Shown here: piece after piece, positions 49,301 through 60,282 of the stretch
How the letters are laid out: every line of letters starts with the position of its first letter
Numbering within the stretch: position 1 is the first letter of the stretch
Assembly: GCF_050948175.1 (NCBI RefSeq)
Contig: NC_135198.1
Coordinates: 13,141,001 to 13,205,000, forward strand
From: Xylocopa sonorina
Taxonomy: Eukaryota > Arthropoda > Insecta > Hymenoptera > Apidae
Reading direction: 5' to 3'
Length of the DNA stretch: 64,000 nucleotides
Program-made: the position numbers and the translations under genes
The notes under the pieces: generated by a model
Databases searched by the model: none
What the model was told of the DNA's origin: nothing
What the model saw: only the letters and a program-made list of their open reading frames with translations

Positions 49301-50398
49301 AGGACAACACGAGATCGCCTGGCAAACAGATTCTTCTCGCGTACTTGAGGTCCTCGATCGGAGTGCCGGCAATTACGAACTGTCTGGCCCTGTCGTCTCC
49401 AATTACTGAGAACGTCACCTCCCCGCTCGAGACGATCATCTCTACTGTTTAGACATTCGACGAGAAGGCTTTAGCTAGTTCTTTCCTGATTAATAGTAAA
49501 ACGCTGCAGTGCCAGGCGATAATTATCATACACTTGGTAATAGTAACGATTTCCTGGATACGTTGCGCGCATAACACCACATTGTACACCAGCTTCGACA
49601 CGAATTCGTCTCTGTTTACCTTCCACGCGGCTAGCATACCGTCCTCTGTGTACGATTGAAAAAAGTGGTAGGTCTTTCGCTTTAGTTTCTCAGCGATTAA
49701 AGTCGATAGAGACGTACGAGACATCTTCAACACGTCGCCCTCGTTGGTGTACACCTCCTCGATGATTACGTTCACGCAGCCGTTCAAAAGGGTGAACAGA
49801 GCCTGGCTGCCGCCGTTCTCCGCGCTCGCGTACCTCTCGCTGACCTCGAAGAACTGCACCATGTTGATTAGCAGCAGTACAGCGTTGAATTTCCGGAAGT
49901 TCTTCATCGTCAAGTCTTTCTCGTATATCAACTCGTCGGGCACGAAAGTGGCCATCGCGCGAGTGCACTTGTCGTTTCGATGGGCGAGCAACACCTGATT
50001 CGTTACGCGAATTTTGTAGAAAAGCGACACGTAGGAAAACGGGGACTAACCTCTCGCAAGTTTAAACTGTCTTGTTTGTATATAGGACCGATCACATCTG
50101 GCGTCCATGCAGTCTTCACATCGTTCGACTGCATCCCCCAATTAGTGTCCATCTCGAGTCTAAATGCGATTGGATTATCGTTTAAAATAATTGCTTGAAA
50201 TTCCGCTGGATTTTCTAGGATCAATTCTGACGAAAAAATCGCAGCCACTCGATTGTTATTCGTTTCGATTGGCGAAGACCTGCGCGTTAAGGTAGACTCG
50301 AAATGAAAGGCTTTCCTGAGCCTGCGCGTTTACGAAAGGGGACGGGAGAACCAGAATGGGAGCCAGAGAGAGTGGGATTGATTTACTGACACAGACAT
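43325..50398 (-). CDS. ADCY10: Adenylate cyclase type 10-like (soluble adenylyl cyclase), degenerate active site
   Basis: Homologue of bicarbonate-regulated soluble adenylyl cyclase. Twenty-eight exons, high to low: 50398-50334 (tentative), 50279-50051, 49994-49718, 49645-49532, 49444-49233, 49174-49006, 48945-48863, 48805-48669, 48586-48378, 48326-48220, 48148-48024, 47947-47815, 47745-47602, 47543-47337, 47281-47007, 46909-46647, 46581-46457, 46401-46218, 46139-45922, 45859-45232, 45168-44936, 44875-44619, 44554-44434, 44363-44180, 44125-44041, 43975-43879, 43816-43535, 43480-43325. Phases agree; total 1772 aa (human 1610). Order: N-terminal extension (1-98), cyclase C1 (about 115-270), C2 (about 410-570), NTPase with Walker A GSERSGKS (621-628) and Walker B VCIILDD (742-748), then a long TPR-like helical region. 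Against human sAC, one metal Asp is Asn142, the C2 Thr is Met515 and the C2 Arg is Ser526, while Lys, the second Asp (192) and Asn522 remain. Least certain are exon 1 and the exon 17/18 and 18/19 junctions. Confidence 0.9.
50051..50279 (-). CDS. ADCY10: ADCY10-like exon 2, unusual N-terminal extension
   Basis: About 76 codons of hydrophilic sequence in front of the first cyclase domain, including AFRLEMDTNWGMQSNDVK. It ends at GTTAGT and joins in phase to the exon starting VLLAHRNDKC. Human sAC starts its C1 domain near residue 30, so this segment has no vertebrate counterpart. I do not recognise a domain. It could be a species- or clade-specific N-terminus, and the proposed first exon (50398-50334) supplies an in-phase ATG. 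Confidence 0.65.
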
Positions 50399-52654
50399 TA
50401 GATAAATAACTTATGTATTTTGCGATTACATATTGTAAGGAGGAATGTCGGAATACTATGTTACTTATATTAAACTATGCTATAGTAGGAACCAGGTTCG
50501 TTTGTCGATTCGCAGCATGGACGAAAGCAAACGTAAGAACAAAATGGCTGCACGCCTTCGCCTCGGAACGACTACCATTCTCGAGAGCGAGCAAAACAAA
50601 GTCGGTGTAATTTAGCCGTGAACAAAAATAGGCGCGTTGCGAATCGAAAACAAAAAAAAAAAACGCGAAATTTCGGTGTACAACCGAACGTTTCGCGTGC
50701 ATAAACCTTCCAAGACTCGTTTCTTCCGAGTCGTATGTATACAAATTAATTTCCAACACGCACGTGGGCAGATTTTCTTACATCGCAAAGAAACATTCAC
50801 TCTTCTTCTATAAAAAAGAAAAAAAAAAAAGAAACAATAGTCTCGATCCTTTCGTATCACCCCTTCAATAGACATCTTAGTAGAATAGAATCTCTGGTAT
50901 TAAAAAATATAGGCATTTATATATACTCTTTATATAAATCGACTCTAATTTCAGCAGAGAACGAATCCACTACGCTCTCGTTCGTTGCCAAAGTGTTTCC
51001 CTTCACCCAGTGAACTGTGACCAATCTTTCTACGGACATTTTCATTGATAAAAGAACTCGAAAACTAAAAAAGAAAAAAGGGTAAACTGAATAAGACTCT
51101 CATGGTCAACGTTAAAGGGAAGTACTCCGTTAAGAAACGTAGCGTCACAAAGAAAAATCTACGTTAAGAATAAAAAAAAGGAACAAAGTGATCTCTGATT
51201 AAAAAAAAAAGGGAGTAACAAAAAGAGAAGAAGAAAAGGAAACTGCTGTCGACTTTAACGCTAGCCACTTCTCGTCACAGAATTCGTAAACGCGAACGAA
51301 AGAAAAGAAAAAAAAAAAAGCAGAAACGAAACGTAAAATCCAATCCAAAGCGTAAATCAACTTAAAATTGCATTTCCGTAAAAAGAAGAGACGCGAACAA
51401 GGAAAAAAGTGAGAATGATCGTCAACGTCGAGAACAAAAAAGCTGGATGAACGTGTTTAAACTATCGATCGATCGAATATCCGACTCTACTCGGATCTCC
51501 TGCACTGTTTCGGGTGGTGAACGAAGGAAAACGGTTCGTTTAAATGTGTCGAGCATCGAGCGTTGTTCGTTCGACTTGGTGCTCTCGTACACAACAGCCA
51601 ATCCCCGTTACGATCTCGTTTGATTGCACACCGAGACAACCGACGCTCACAGCATCCACTCGGTTTTTCTTTGACTAGAATCGAGAAACTTTGATCGCAA
51701 GTAGCCGAGTACTCTTGGTAACCCCCGACCTCGCGTCGGTCATCGCAATGCATATCTTAATTGACGCGTCGCTTAATTCTAATCGTATCGAATACTTTCG
51801 ATCCTATCGATCCTCCGCCGTTAAACATCGCCAGCCGTTTCCCTGGAACGAGAATCGCTCGTGAAATGAAATTTTACCGCTGCACGTTCAGCAAAGGAAA
51901 CTATCCAGGCGCTGAGTAGAATAACGCTCCCCCTTTCTATACGGCATATAGAACACTCTGTAAAAACAATGGAAAAATATTCAATTTCCGGAGGTCATTT
52001 TACTCAGCGCTTGCTGCTCGGGCTGCCAAACGTCCCGATTCTAGTTCCAGCGAAACCAGCCAGCCTGGGTATCGATCTTCGAACGAGCCATTCGAAAATC
52101 CCATACCAGCTCGATAAAGAATCTTTATCTCCACGAAAATATACATACATATATATACATATATAGTACCAATATCTATGTACGTGCATGTACCAGTTTG
52201 TACATGTCTTCGAGGTATCCGCGACAGTCTATAAGTATCGAAAAGGTACCTGAGTATTCCGTTATTTAAACGATAAAACGAATAACTTTCCCCACGAATC
52301 GAGCCCTTGAATTCCGACGAACTGTTCCGGTCTAGCCCTGAGGAGGGCCTAGCCTCGGTTCGTCGGAATGTCTCGAGCCGCCAGACGCTGAAGGTAACGA
52401 ACAACCTTGACGCCTGGCATGGTAACGCCATTGTGTATCGCTTAAACTAGTAAAGAAAAAGTGTCCATAACTTGGATCGACCTCCTCGCCGAGCCGCGGC
52501 TCCCGACTCCGATCCTGAGTCGCGAGCGCGCGCGTGCGTCGTTGAAACTCCGGACGCGGACGGGTCCGCGTGGTACCGGAAGTCGCGGGACTTCTATATC
52601 CCGAATCGAGAGTCCTCGAACCTCAGAGCGCCACCGTTCACCCGTGGCAGCAAC
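50399..52654 (-). other. hb: hb 3' UTR and ADCY10 upstream region
   Basis: Non-coding sequence after the hb stop codon, running to the start of the ADCY10-like gene. On the hb sense strand it is U-rich, with several T homopolymers (A runs on the + strand between 50650 and 51400). It includes a TGTATATA Pumilio-type motif at 52159-52152. I saw no AATAAA on this strand; the weak variant TATAAA occurs near 50910-50935. The boundary between the hb 3' end and the ADCY10 promoter cannot be fixed. Confidence 0.55.
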
Positions 52655-55247
52655 CTACGCGTGCTTCGACCTGGCGATGTGCAAGAAGAAGGACACTTTG
52701 TCGGTGCACTCGTGGCCGCACATGTTGCACGTGTACGGGTCCTTGTAGCCGTGGTAGCCCATGTGCACGGTGTACATCACTACGTTCCCGAACGCGATCT
52801 CGCAGTACTGGCAAGTGAACTCGTTGCTCACCCCAAAGCTTCGCTCGTTCCCGTTCTTCCCCTCGCTGGACCCGGGGCTGCTGGCTGACCGCGGTTCGAA
52901 CGACTCTTCCGGTTTCACCGGCGCAGGCTGTTGCTGTTGCTCCTCGTCAGTGTCCTCTTCGATCACTCGACGCTCCAGCTTCACCGCCCTTCCTTTGCGT
53001 CTGCTGGTCCCCGTTGCTTTTGGCGAATTGTTAGCCACTGATCTCCGAGCGTTATTAGCTAGATCAGGTTTACTCAGATCCAACGGAGCCGCCGGTGCTC
53101 TGGATTCCATGCATAGATCCTCGTCCGCTAATCCGGAAGACTCGTCCATCTTGGAAACCCCGGATAGACAGTTGTAGTCGCCATTTGTAGTGATCTTGTT
53201 TCCATTCAAGTATCTCGTAGCGAGGTCCTGTGGCTCGTCTTCAGCCATTCTCTCGCCGTCGATCGCCTTCAGATAGTCCATCAGAGAGTTTGACCTCGAT
53301 CGATCCAATTGTTTCTCAGGATTGCTGTCTTCGTTGGTAGGGAAGTAAGTAGTCAGAGGGAACGTAGGGAACATCTGAGCGTACGGGAACGTGACCGTAG
53401 GCTGGGTTTGCGCGGTTCCTGTTAAACCGTTCATGGTGGTGACGTTGTTTACGGTGTTCACACCGTTCGCACCGTTTATTGGGTTGATCGTCAGATGATG
53501 GCTAAGAGGAGATACTTGAGGCGGAACAACCAGGTGCGGTGAGGATATCGGGATCTGCATGTTGTTGTTCGTCGCCGCGTTGTTGCTTTGACTGGCATCC
53601 TCATCGGACTTGATTGGTTTCATTTTAGGGCCGCGTCGCGTTCCGTAGACGTCTATGATCGGTAACGGGTTCGGTGAACCGTCCGCGTTCAACACCATCG
53701 CTGGTTGATGAGAGTACTTCCTCAGATGGAGCTTCAACGAGTGGCAGTACTTGGTCGCGTACGAGCAATTCGCGCATCTGTATTGGTAGATGTTCGAATG
53801 CGACTTGAGGTGGCTGTTCAGCATCGACTTGTTCACGCACGAGTACGAGCACTTGTCGCACTTGAACGGTTTCGAGCCGAAGTGGTTCCGTAGGTGATAC
53901 TCCAAGTGGTGCTTGTACTCCGTGACGAAGGGGCACTTTGGGCAGGTTAACAGCTTCTCGGCCTTGATGTGGCCACGGCTGTGCTCCCAGAACTCGAGTT
54001 TCGTGATCGCCACGAAGTTGCACTGCTTGCATCGGAACGTCTTCACTTTGCCCTGCGAGTTCAGCCGTGGAACTCGAAGTCCTGGTTCGTCCGCTTCCTC
54101 TGACTCCTGTTCCGAGCGTTCGCCTTGAGTGGGCGACAGCATGCTCTCGTCTTGAATGGGTCCAGACACCGACAGCTGACCCAGCACCGACTTCACGAAG
54201 TCTGGCGTCTCGCATTTCGTCGTGCAGTGCGTGGTTAGGTGCTCGGAGAATTTCGACCTGCGAAGAAGACGTTCTTTGCTTTAGAACAATTCTTTGCCCC
54301 AGCTTGCCTTCCATTTCCAATCGTTTCGAGAGACAAAGTGATCTCGTTATACCTATTCAATGTACTGAACGTGCAAATGGGACACTGCAACGCGTCCTGG
54401 CTAAGCTCGACGTCCTCGCTGGACGGTTTCACCGTGCTCGAGACGACGTCCATCGACTGTTCCGACTGGTGATCGTCCATCGCGTGATGTCTCGCGTACT
54501 CGAGTGGCGAGTCGCAATTCTTGAACATCCTCTGCGGGCTGTAATCGAATGTGCTGCACTGCATGTTGTTCGAATCCTGCGAGGTCGCGCTTCCCGGCGA
54601 CAGGCTGCAATTCGCCGTCGACGAGGACCGTCTGCTCCTCGGCGAAGCGGAGTTGCTCGTGTAGTGATCAGGCGATACACCCGAATCGTTGTTCTTGTCC
54701 TCCGTTGGCTCCTCTTTCTGCGAATGCGAACGAGAATGTAGCGAATCTTCTCGAAGAAGAAGAAGAAGAAGAAGAACAGGGAATCGTAAAAAAGTTGACG
54801 AGGAACAGCTCGATGGGGGAAACGTCCAACGAAGCGAGAGGAAAATTAAGCAAAGTTGGGAAACTTTCGGTTACTAGGAGTTAGCTGGACTCCATCGAGT
54901 TAAGTGAAACGACATTTTGTCGATCGCGGAAGAGGAAGAAAGGGGAGGCCCTCGGGTTTGGGGATGAAAAAAAAAAACGAGAGGACGGACAAAAGGGAGA
55001 GACTCGAGCGAAGCGGGGCCGAGAGGGGTGAATAAGTTAAGGGCGAAAGGGAGAACGGAACAGTGGATTCGATCGGAGAGGGGTTGAAACGATTATTCAC
55101 CACGATTCTATCGGCGATACTCCAGGCGGGCGTGGTTGGCGAATGGAGGGGATGCCGTTGCTCCTCGACAATGGTTTGTTGCTGTTGCTGCCGCTGCTGA
55201 TTCGGCGCGTGTACCAAAGGCTCCGCCGTGTCCCAGTTCCCTCTCAT
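52655..55247 (-). CDS. hb: Hunchback, C2H2 zinc-finger gap transcription factor
   Basis: Nuclear DNA-binding repressor/activator that patterns the anterior embryo and times neuroblast fates. Coding exons: 55247-55101, 54717-54353, 54257-52655; junctions are GT-AG and in phase, giving 704 aa. The ATG at 55247 begins MRGNWD; a Q-rich stretch follows. Seven C2H2 fingers: one N-terminal (C161-H181, split by the second intron); four middle (about 247-267, 276-296, 304-324, 332-354) that bind hb sites; two C-terminal (653-673, 681-703) for dimerisation. After the middle block comes a basic box ([10 protein letters not shown], 376-385), then an N-rich region and PLDLS at 562-566. Drosophila Hb lacks the N-terminal finger; its presence here is the usual state outside Diptera. 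A likely acceptor 9 nt before the ATG (CAG at 55259-55257) implies a separate 5' leader exon. No damage is seen. Confidence 0.96.
54718..55100 (-). other. hb: hb intron 1 (between coding exons 1 and 2)
   Basis: A 383 bp intron with donor GTGAAT and acceptor TTCGCAG. It contains an A run, and near 54745-54775 a GAA-rich tract on the + strand (TTC-rich on the hb strand, consistent with a polypyrimidine tract). An open frame on the hb strand continues from exon 1 into this intron, so a read-through form would end at 54900. Confidence 0.75.
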
Positions 55248-58200
55248 CTTGTCACTCTGTTTACCAAAGTAAATAAGAAATTATTAATTCCGTCTAGAGC
55301 CGGTCGCGCTCCTTTCGCGAACTGTTTGGTTTTTTCTTCGCTTTTCAAACGGGTTCGACGCGAGCGAGAGTTCGAACGCGATAATTAATGCCGTGATTAT
55401 CGACTAACACGTGTACTTGGAAGATATCTTATCCGAGCGACGATTGAATTTACGATTTACAGAGGAGAAATTAGATGTTTTTAGCCACCTCTCGGGGACA
55501 GATGCAAAAATTCGATGGCCGGGGGAAGAAAATTTGAATAGGATAAAGAGACGGACGGGAAACGGCTGAATCGAATCGATCCACCGTTGGTACAATAAGC
55601 TTGGGAAGGGTTAATACTTGCGAGGATTGTGCGAATTTCCGCGAAAAAGGGTACAGACAATCCCAAAGCGAATTCCGGGTAAAATCATTTCACAGTGTTT
55701 GCTAGTTGCCCCCGTCGTCCTTTCGCCTTGAACTCTAACAGAGGAACAAATCTCGTTGTACAGAGCAGAGCTAGACTAATTTATACGAGACGAGACAAAA
55801 TCGCTGACGATAATTAATTTAATTAATTTGCGCACAGTGGAAATTCGAAGCACTCCATTTGTTTAAATCGAGAGATTGTCGCGGCCATCCTGCAATCGTA
55901 CTAAACAGCAAAGTATTATACACAACCACGGTACTACGTTCGGTAATGGAAGCAATTATGGTCCCACTCGAGGATTGCGAATCGGCAAATAAACGCAAGC
56001 TAGCAAAATTTATTGTTCCTCCCGCGAATTGCTGGCCGAAGGTCGAACGGTACCAGGGTTGAGGTCTGGCTGATTTATTCAAATGGAGCACTCCCGTGGG
56101 CAGACCGGGTTGTTGGGAGATTCCGCTTTTGACTTCTGCCAGAAATCTTATTGTCCGTCTACCCCGTGGCCGACCATGGCCATAAATAAAATTCAAAGAC
56201 ATCCTTTCGCCTATCCCGCTATTCTACGCCGCTCGGGAATCGGTTGAAAACAAATAACCCTTGTCGGAAACGAGGCCGCCCCGACGGAAGCGAGGCGAAC
56301 GTCGCCGCATGCAAATTTTCCCGCGTCCCCAGTAATATTATTTAGCCAGGTTTCCAGTGAAAAAGTCGAACGAATTTCGCGGCGATTGTCCCACGACTCA
56401 CGGCATGCTTTCGACGACGCACGAACGTTCGCATACCATACTAAGGACGTTTACGAGTCGATTAAAGCGAACTCCTCGGCGCTCTCGCTTGTATAAAGTG
56501 AAAAAAGGCTTCGACAAAGGTCGAAGGAGGAGAGCCTTTCGAAATGCCAAGCACAATCACAACAGTAAATAGAAAAGCTATTGCCAGGGAACGGAATGGT
56601 TTCGTATTCTGAGACATGCTCGAGGTATGGATCCGCGGGAAAACGGATCGGTTACGCTGTTCCTGATGGAAAATCGCCATTAAACGTAGCTATCGTGGAT
56701 CGCTGAATGTTCAATCTGCTTTGGTCAAACGAATGGACGAACCTAACCGCGGTAATCGACGATTAACCATTAGTTTTGCAATATTAAAACCGATTCTTCC
56801 ACGGACTAGATACCGATCCTAGCCAGATTAGAGTTTACAAAGATTCTCGTCGCGCTGAATCACAAATAACGTTTAAAATCGTAGCTCGTGCGAGTATAAG
56901 AAGACAACGATACGAGCAGAATGAAAAATCTAGCGCGAAATCGAGGAACAATTAACGAGAGCACGTTTGCAGGCGTCGCAGATTCTCATCGATCGTCGCA
57001 CGCGCGAGCACCGGCGTTATGGCGAGTGGGAAAATAATAATCGACGAGCATGGTCGCGCGGTTTCTCGTCTTTTTTAAAAGCCAAAAGAAAGCGCGGAGA
57101 GGGGAGGGGGGGACACGAGGAGACGAGATAGATTTGCGACCAAATTCACGGGGGAACGCGTAACATTTGTTTTTTTCCCGACCATCCGGATCGCTCTCCC
57201 GACATGTTGAATTTCCTCCGTGTTTGTTTCCACCGATCCCGTGGCACGATGTTGTTGCCGTGGATCGCGACACTTTTCGAAGCACGCGAACTAAACAACG
57301 GCCAATTTCGACGCGCGCGTGTACCTTTATAGAAGAGTCGATGATTCTCGGAACGGGGCGGCGAAAGAAAGGGAGAACCGACGTCGTTGTAGATCTCCGT
57401 ACTTTCGACTCGTACAGCCGTACACACGCGCACACATACACGTACACACTACGCACAAAAATTGAACGTTTTATTTAATCCGACGGAACAAACGAACGGC
57501 GTAAAAAGTCCAATGATCGTCGTACCGTACCGGGAACGATCGAGCACGCGCGTACAAACGGTATAGGCAGCCGTGATCGGCGATCGTTCGATACTCGCGC
57601 GACAGGGACCGATTCGAACACTTCTCGCAATATCCAAGACCCGGTAGACGCTCGCAGTAACAGTCGGATTGCGATAGATAACAAACGAACGAACCTCGAA
57701 CCCGAGATCCCCAGCTTCTTCCAGCTCCGTGGACGGCTCGAGCGTTCGAGGTGATCCTGGATCCTGCACACCAGTGACACTGACTCGATCGCGCGAACTT
57801 TGGAAAGGTCCTTGCCCCTCTAAAGGAACGGGGTAACGCGATAATGGATCGGGATAAGAATTGTTCGCGAGGAAAAACGTGCGTGCCGTGACAAGTGAAC
57901 GCGCGAACCTCGACCCGGCCTTCGAGTTCCGCGTGAACGCTCGAGGTCGACTGACGACGTCCTAAGTCCCAAAGTGGAATACCGGCTTATTTGTGGATCG
58001 TGCCGAGGGGCAACTACCCTCTCCCTTCGCCCGTGGCAGCTTGTCCAATCGTAGCCGCGGCATCCTTACGGATTCAGACTGATTTTTGAATACCCCACCC
58101 TTAACCGCGCCATGACCACGGCGAATTCGATGCCTCGCACGCTTTTTCCACCCTCCCACCACGCGCGCCGTTATCTCTTAACTCTTTCGCGATCCTTCCG

Positions 58201-60153
58201 TAACCCACGCGCCCTCTCTTCCACTTCCTCTTTTCGATTCCATGCTATAAGTATTCGGAATTTTTATGGTTTTAACATGCGACACGCTTTGTTTTCAGAC
58301 GTTTCGATACGGATTTTTTTTCCAATTTTTTTTTTTTTTTCTAATCGAGTCTACGCGTCTCGGATAAGTTCGCGGTGGTTTCACACGTCGCGGACCAGAG
58401 ATCGAGTTTAAAAATACGAGATCCTCTAATTAGCGTGAGCGATTTCGGGTGGTGGAACGAGGGAACGCATGCGCACCCTTTTCTTTTTCCGTCGAGAACG
58501 GTCTGCTTTCTCTCCCGCTAGACAGATCGCACCCTTTCCCCTGTCACGGAAAAGCGTCTAGCGAAACCATTAGCAGACCCCCGATCGTCCTGGCTCCAAA
58601 ATTACAGAAAATAACGTTTCAGAGTTTCAAGGTTTCCCGTTTCACCCTGGTATTTTAACACAAAGATGCGGCCGAGAGTTCTTATAAAATCGTCGAATCC
58701 AATGAAACGGCATGCAAAGCGCGTCCTCGAGGGGTCCTCGACGGGTCGAGCGTGTTTAAACCAACAGGTACAGGGGTTTCTCTACTATAAATCGTCCTTT
58801 AACCCTTTCGCAGTCGAACGGGGGAGGAAAAAGTTTCGAAGCCGTAAAGGCTTCATCAAAAAATCCCCTTTAACCCTTTCCCTCTAATCTGCTTTCTCAA
58901 ACGGGAAACTCTCCCTCTCTCTCTCTTTCTTTCTCTCACATTTACGACGCTTTTACAGTTACGCTCCTCGTAGAGCGCAAAAAGAGGGACGTATGAATTT
59001 CTAACTGTTCATCCCTTTTCCTTCGTCCGGAGAACGCGACCCTTTCACGACCTTGTTTTTCGAATCCAGCAAAAAAAGCCTACTCTTACCCCGTACGCTA
59101 TTTTACGCCGCTTTTACGCTCGACCGTATACAACGCTTTACCGAATTTCCCAATAAAGCGGCGAGAAAAATGTGCGAAGCTTTCGCCGGACGTTTCGAGA
59201 GTTGCGACCCGCGTTTATTGTTCAGTGCTCCAGTTTTCCAGTTTCACGGGACTCCCTTTTCCCGAAGTCCCGTTTACGAGGGCCCAGGAATTAAAACGTA
59301 ATAAATAATCGCGAAGGTTTTTGCGAGCGTCGCTGAGCACCCCCGCGTACCCCTTTGCGACTGCGCCTCGAAAACTTATTGTTCTTTCTCGGGGCCCTTA
59401 ACGCCGGCCGCGCCGTTTTCTATGTTTGTCATAAATATGGCAGGAAACGAATGCGCGCGAACATTAGCTAGGATGAACCAGCGACAATCACCTTGGCAAT
59501 AAATAACACGATTAGCCGGCCACGATCTATATTCCCAACCAGACCGGTTCGTACCCTTCGACAACCACCTAGTGCAATACCTAAGCTAAGAATCCAGCCA
59601 TAGATACGCTCTACATTTACCGAACCGTTGAAAATTCGCTGGCCATTGTGTCCCGTAATCCTTTCTTTCGCTTCCACTCGCGGATCCACTTTGCCGTGTC
59701 CTTCTATGGTTGGAAAAACGAACGCGCGAATGACGAAACGTCGCGCAAAACGAAACGGGACGTCCGACTATCGTTACCGTTGGTTGTTAGACTCCGATCA
59801 GAGTCGAGTCGACCGATCTCTTTATCGTCACTTTGGCTAAAGTTAATACCCGTACCTAGCAGTTTCGGGAATCGCTGGAAATAAAGCGTCCTAAATGGAA
59901 ATAATAGGCTCGCGGGTTATTCGGGCGTACTTAACGCGTGGTTAAAGTACAGAGTTCCGGGAACCGGTGAAAAGAAGGGAAATAACCCTGTAGAAATGCA
60001 CTAAAACAATAGAAGGGTAGATCGTCCCGGGGCGGTACACTTGGGCCGGCGCGTTCACGTGGAGACAATGGATCGCAGGTCTAACTTGCACCCGTTCCAA
60101 GAAGGTGCGATTATTTTTATTGTACCACCTTCCCTCGCGGCCTGAACGGACCG

Positions 60154-60282
60154 CTTAATTGGATTAACTCCGTTCGAGTATTCGAAAAAACCGCAACAGT
60201 TTAACAGTGGACAATAAGTCGTTGGAATGCCCATTCGAGAACCACTTTGCCACACGCGTTCGCATGGAGTAAATCCAATTAG
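60154..60282. promoter_or_regulatory. Inverted pair of TAATTGGATT-type sites
   Basis: TAATTGGATTAACTCC at 60156-60171 is repeated as the reverse complement of 60266-60281 with one mismatch in 16 (TAATTGGATTTACTCC). The first copy contains TAATTGGATTA, a TAAT-N3-ATTA palindrome of the kind bound by dimers of paired-class homeodomains, and includes GGATTA, the core preferred by K50 factors such as Orthodenticle. Function is inference; it could also be the ends of a small foldback element. Confidence 0.45.

Noticed and set aside
50399..52654. Full Nanos response element (GTTGT plus ATTGTA) in the hb 3' UTR
   Set aside because: I find no ATTGTA on the hb strand here, so only a PUF-type core is reported.
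54067..54741. 224-codon + strand frame antisense to hb exons
   Set aside because: It is the complement of well-supported hb coding sequence and has no independent signal.
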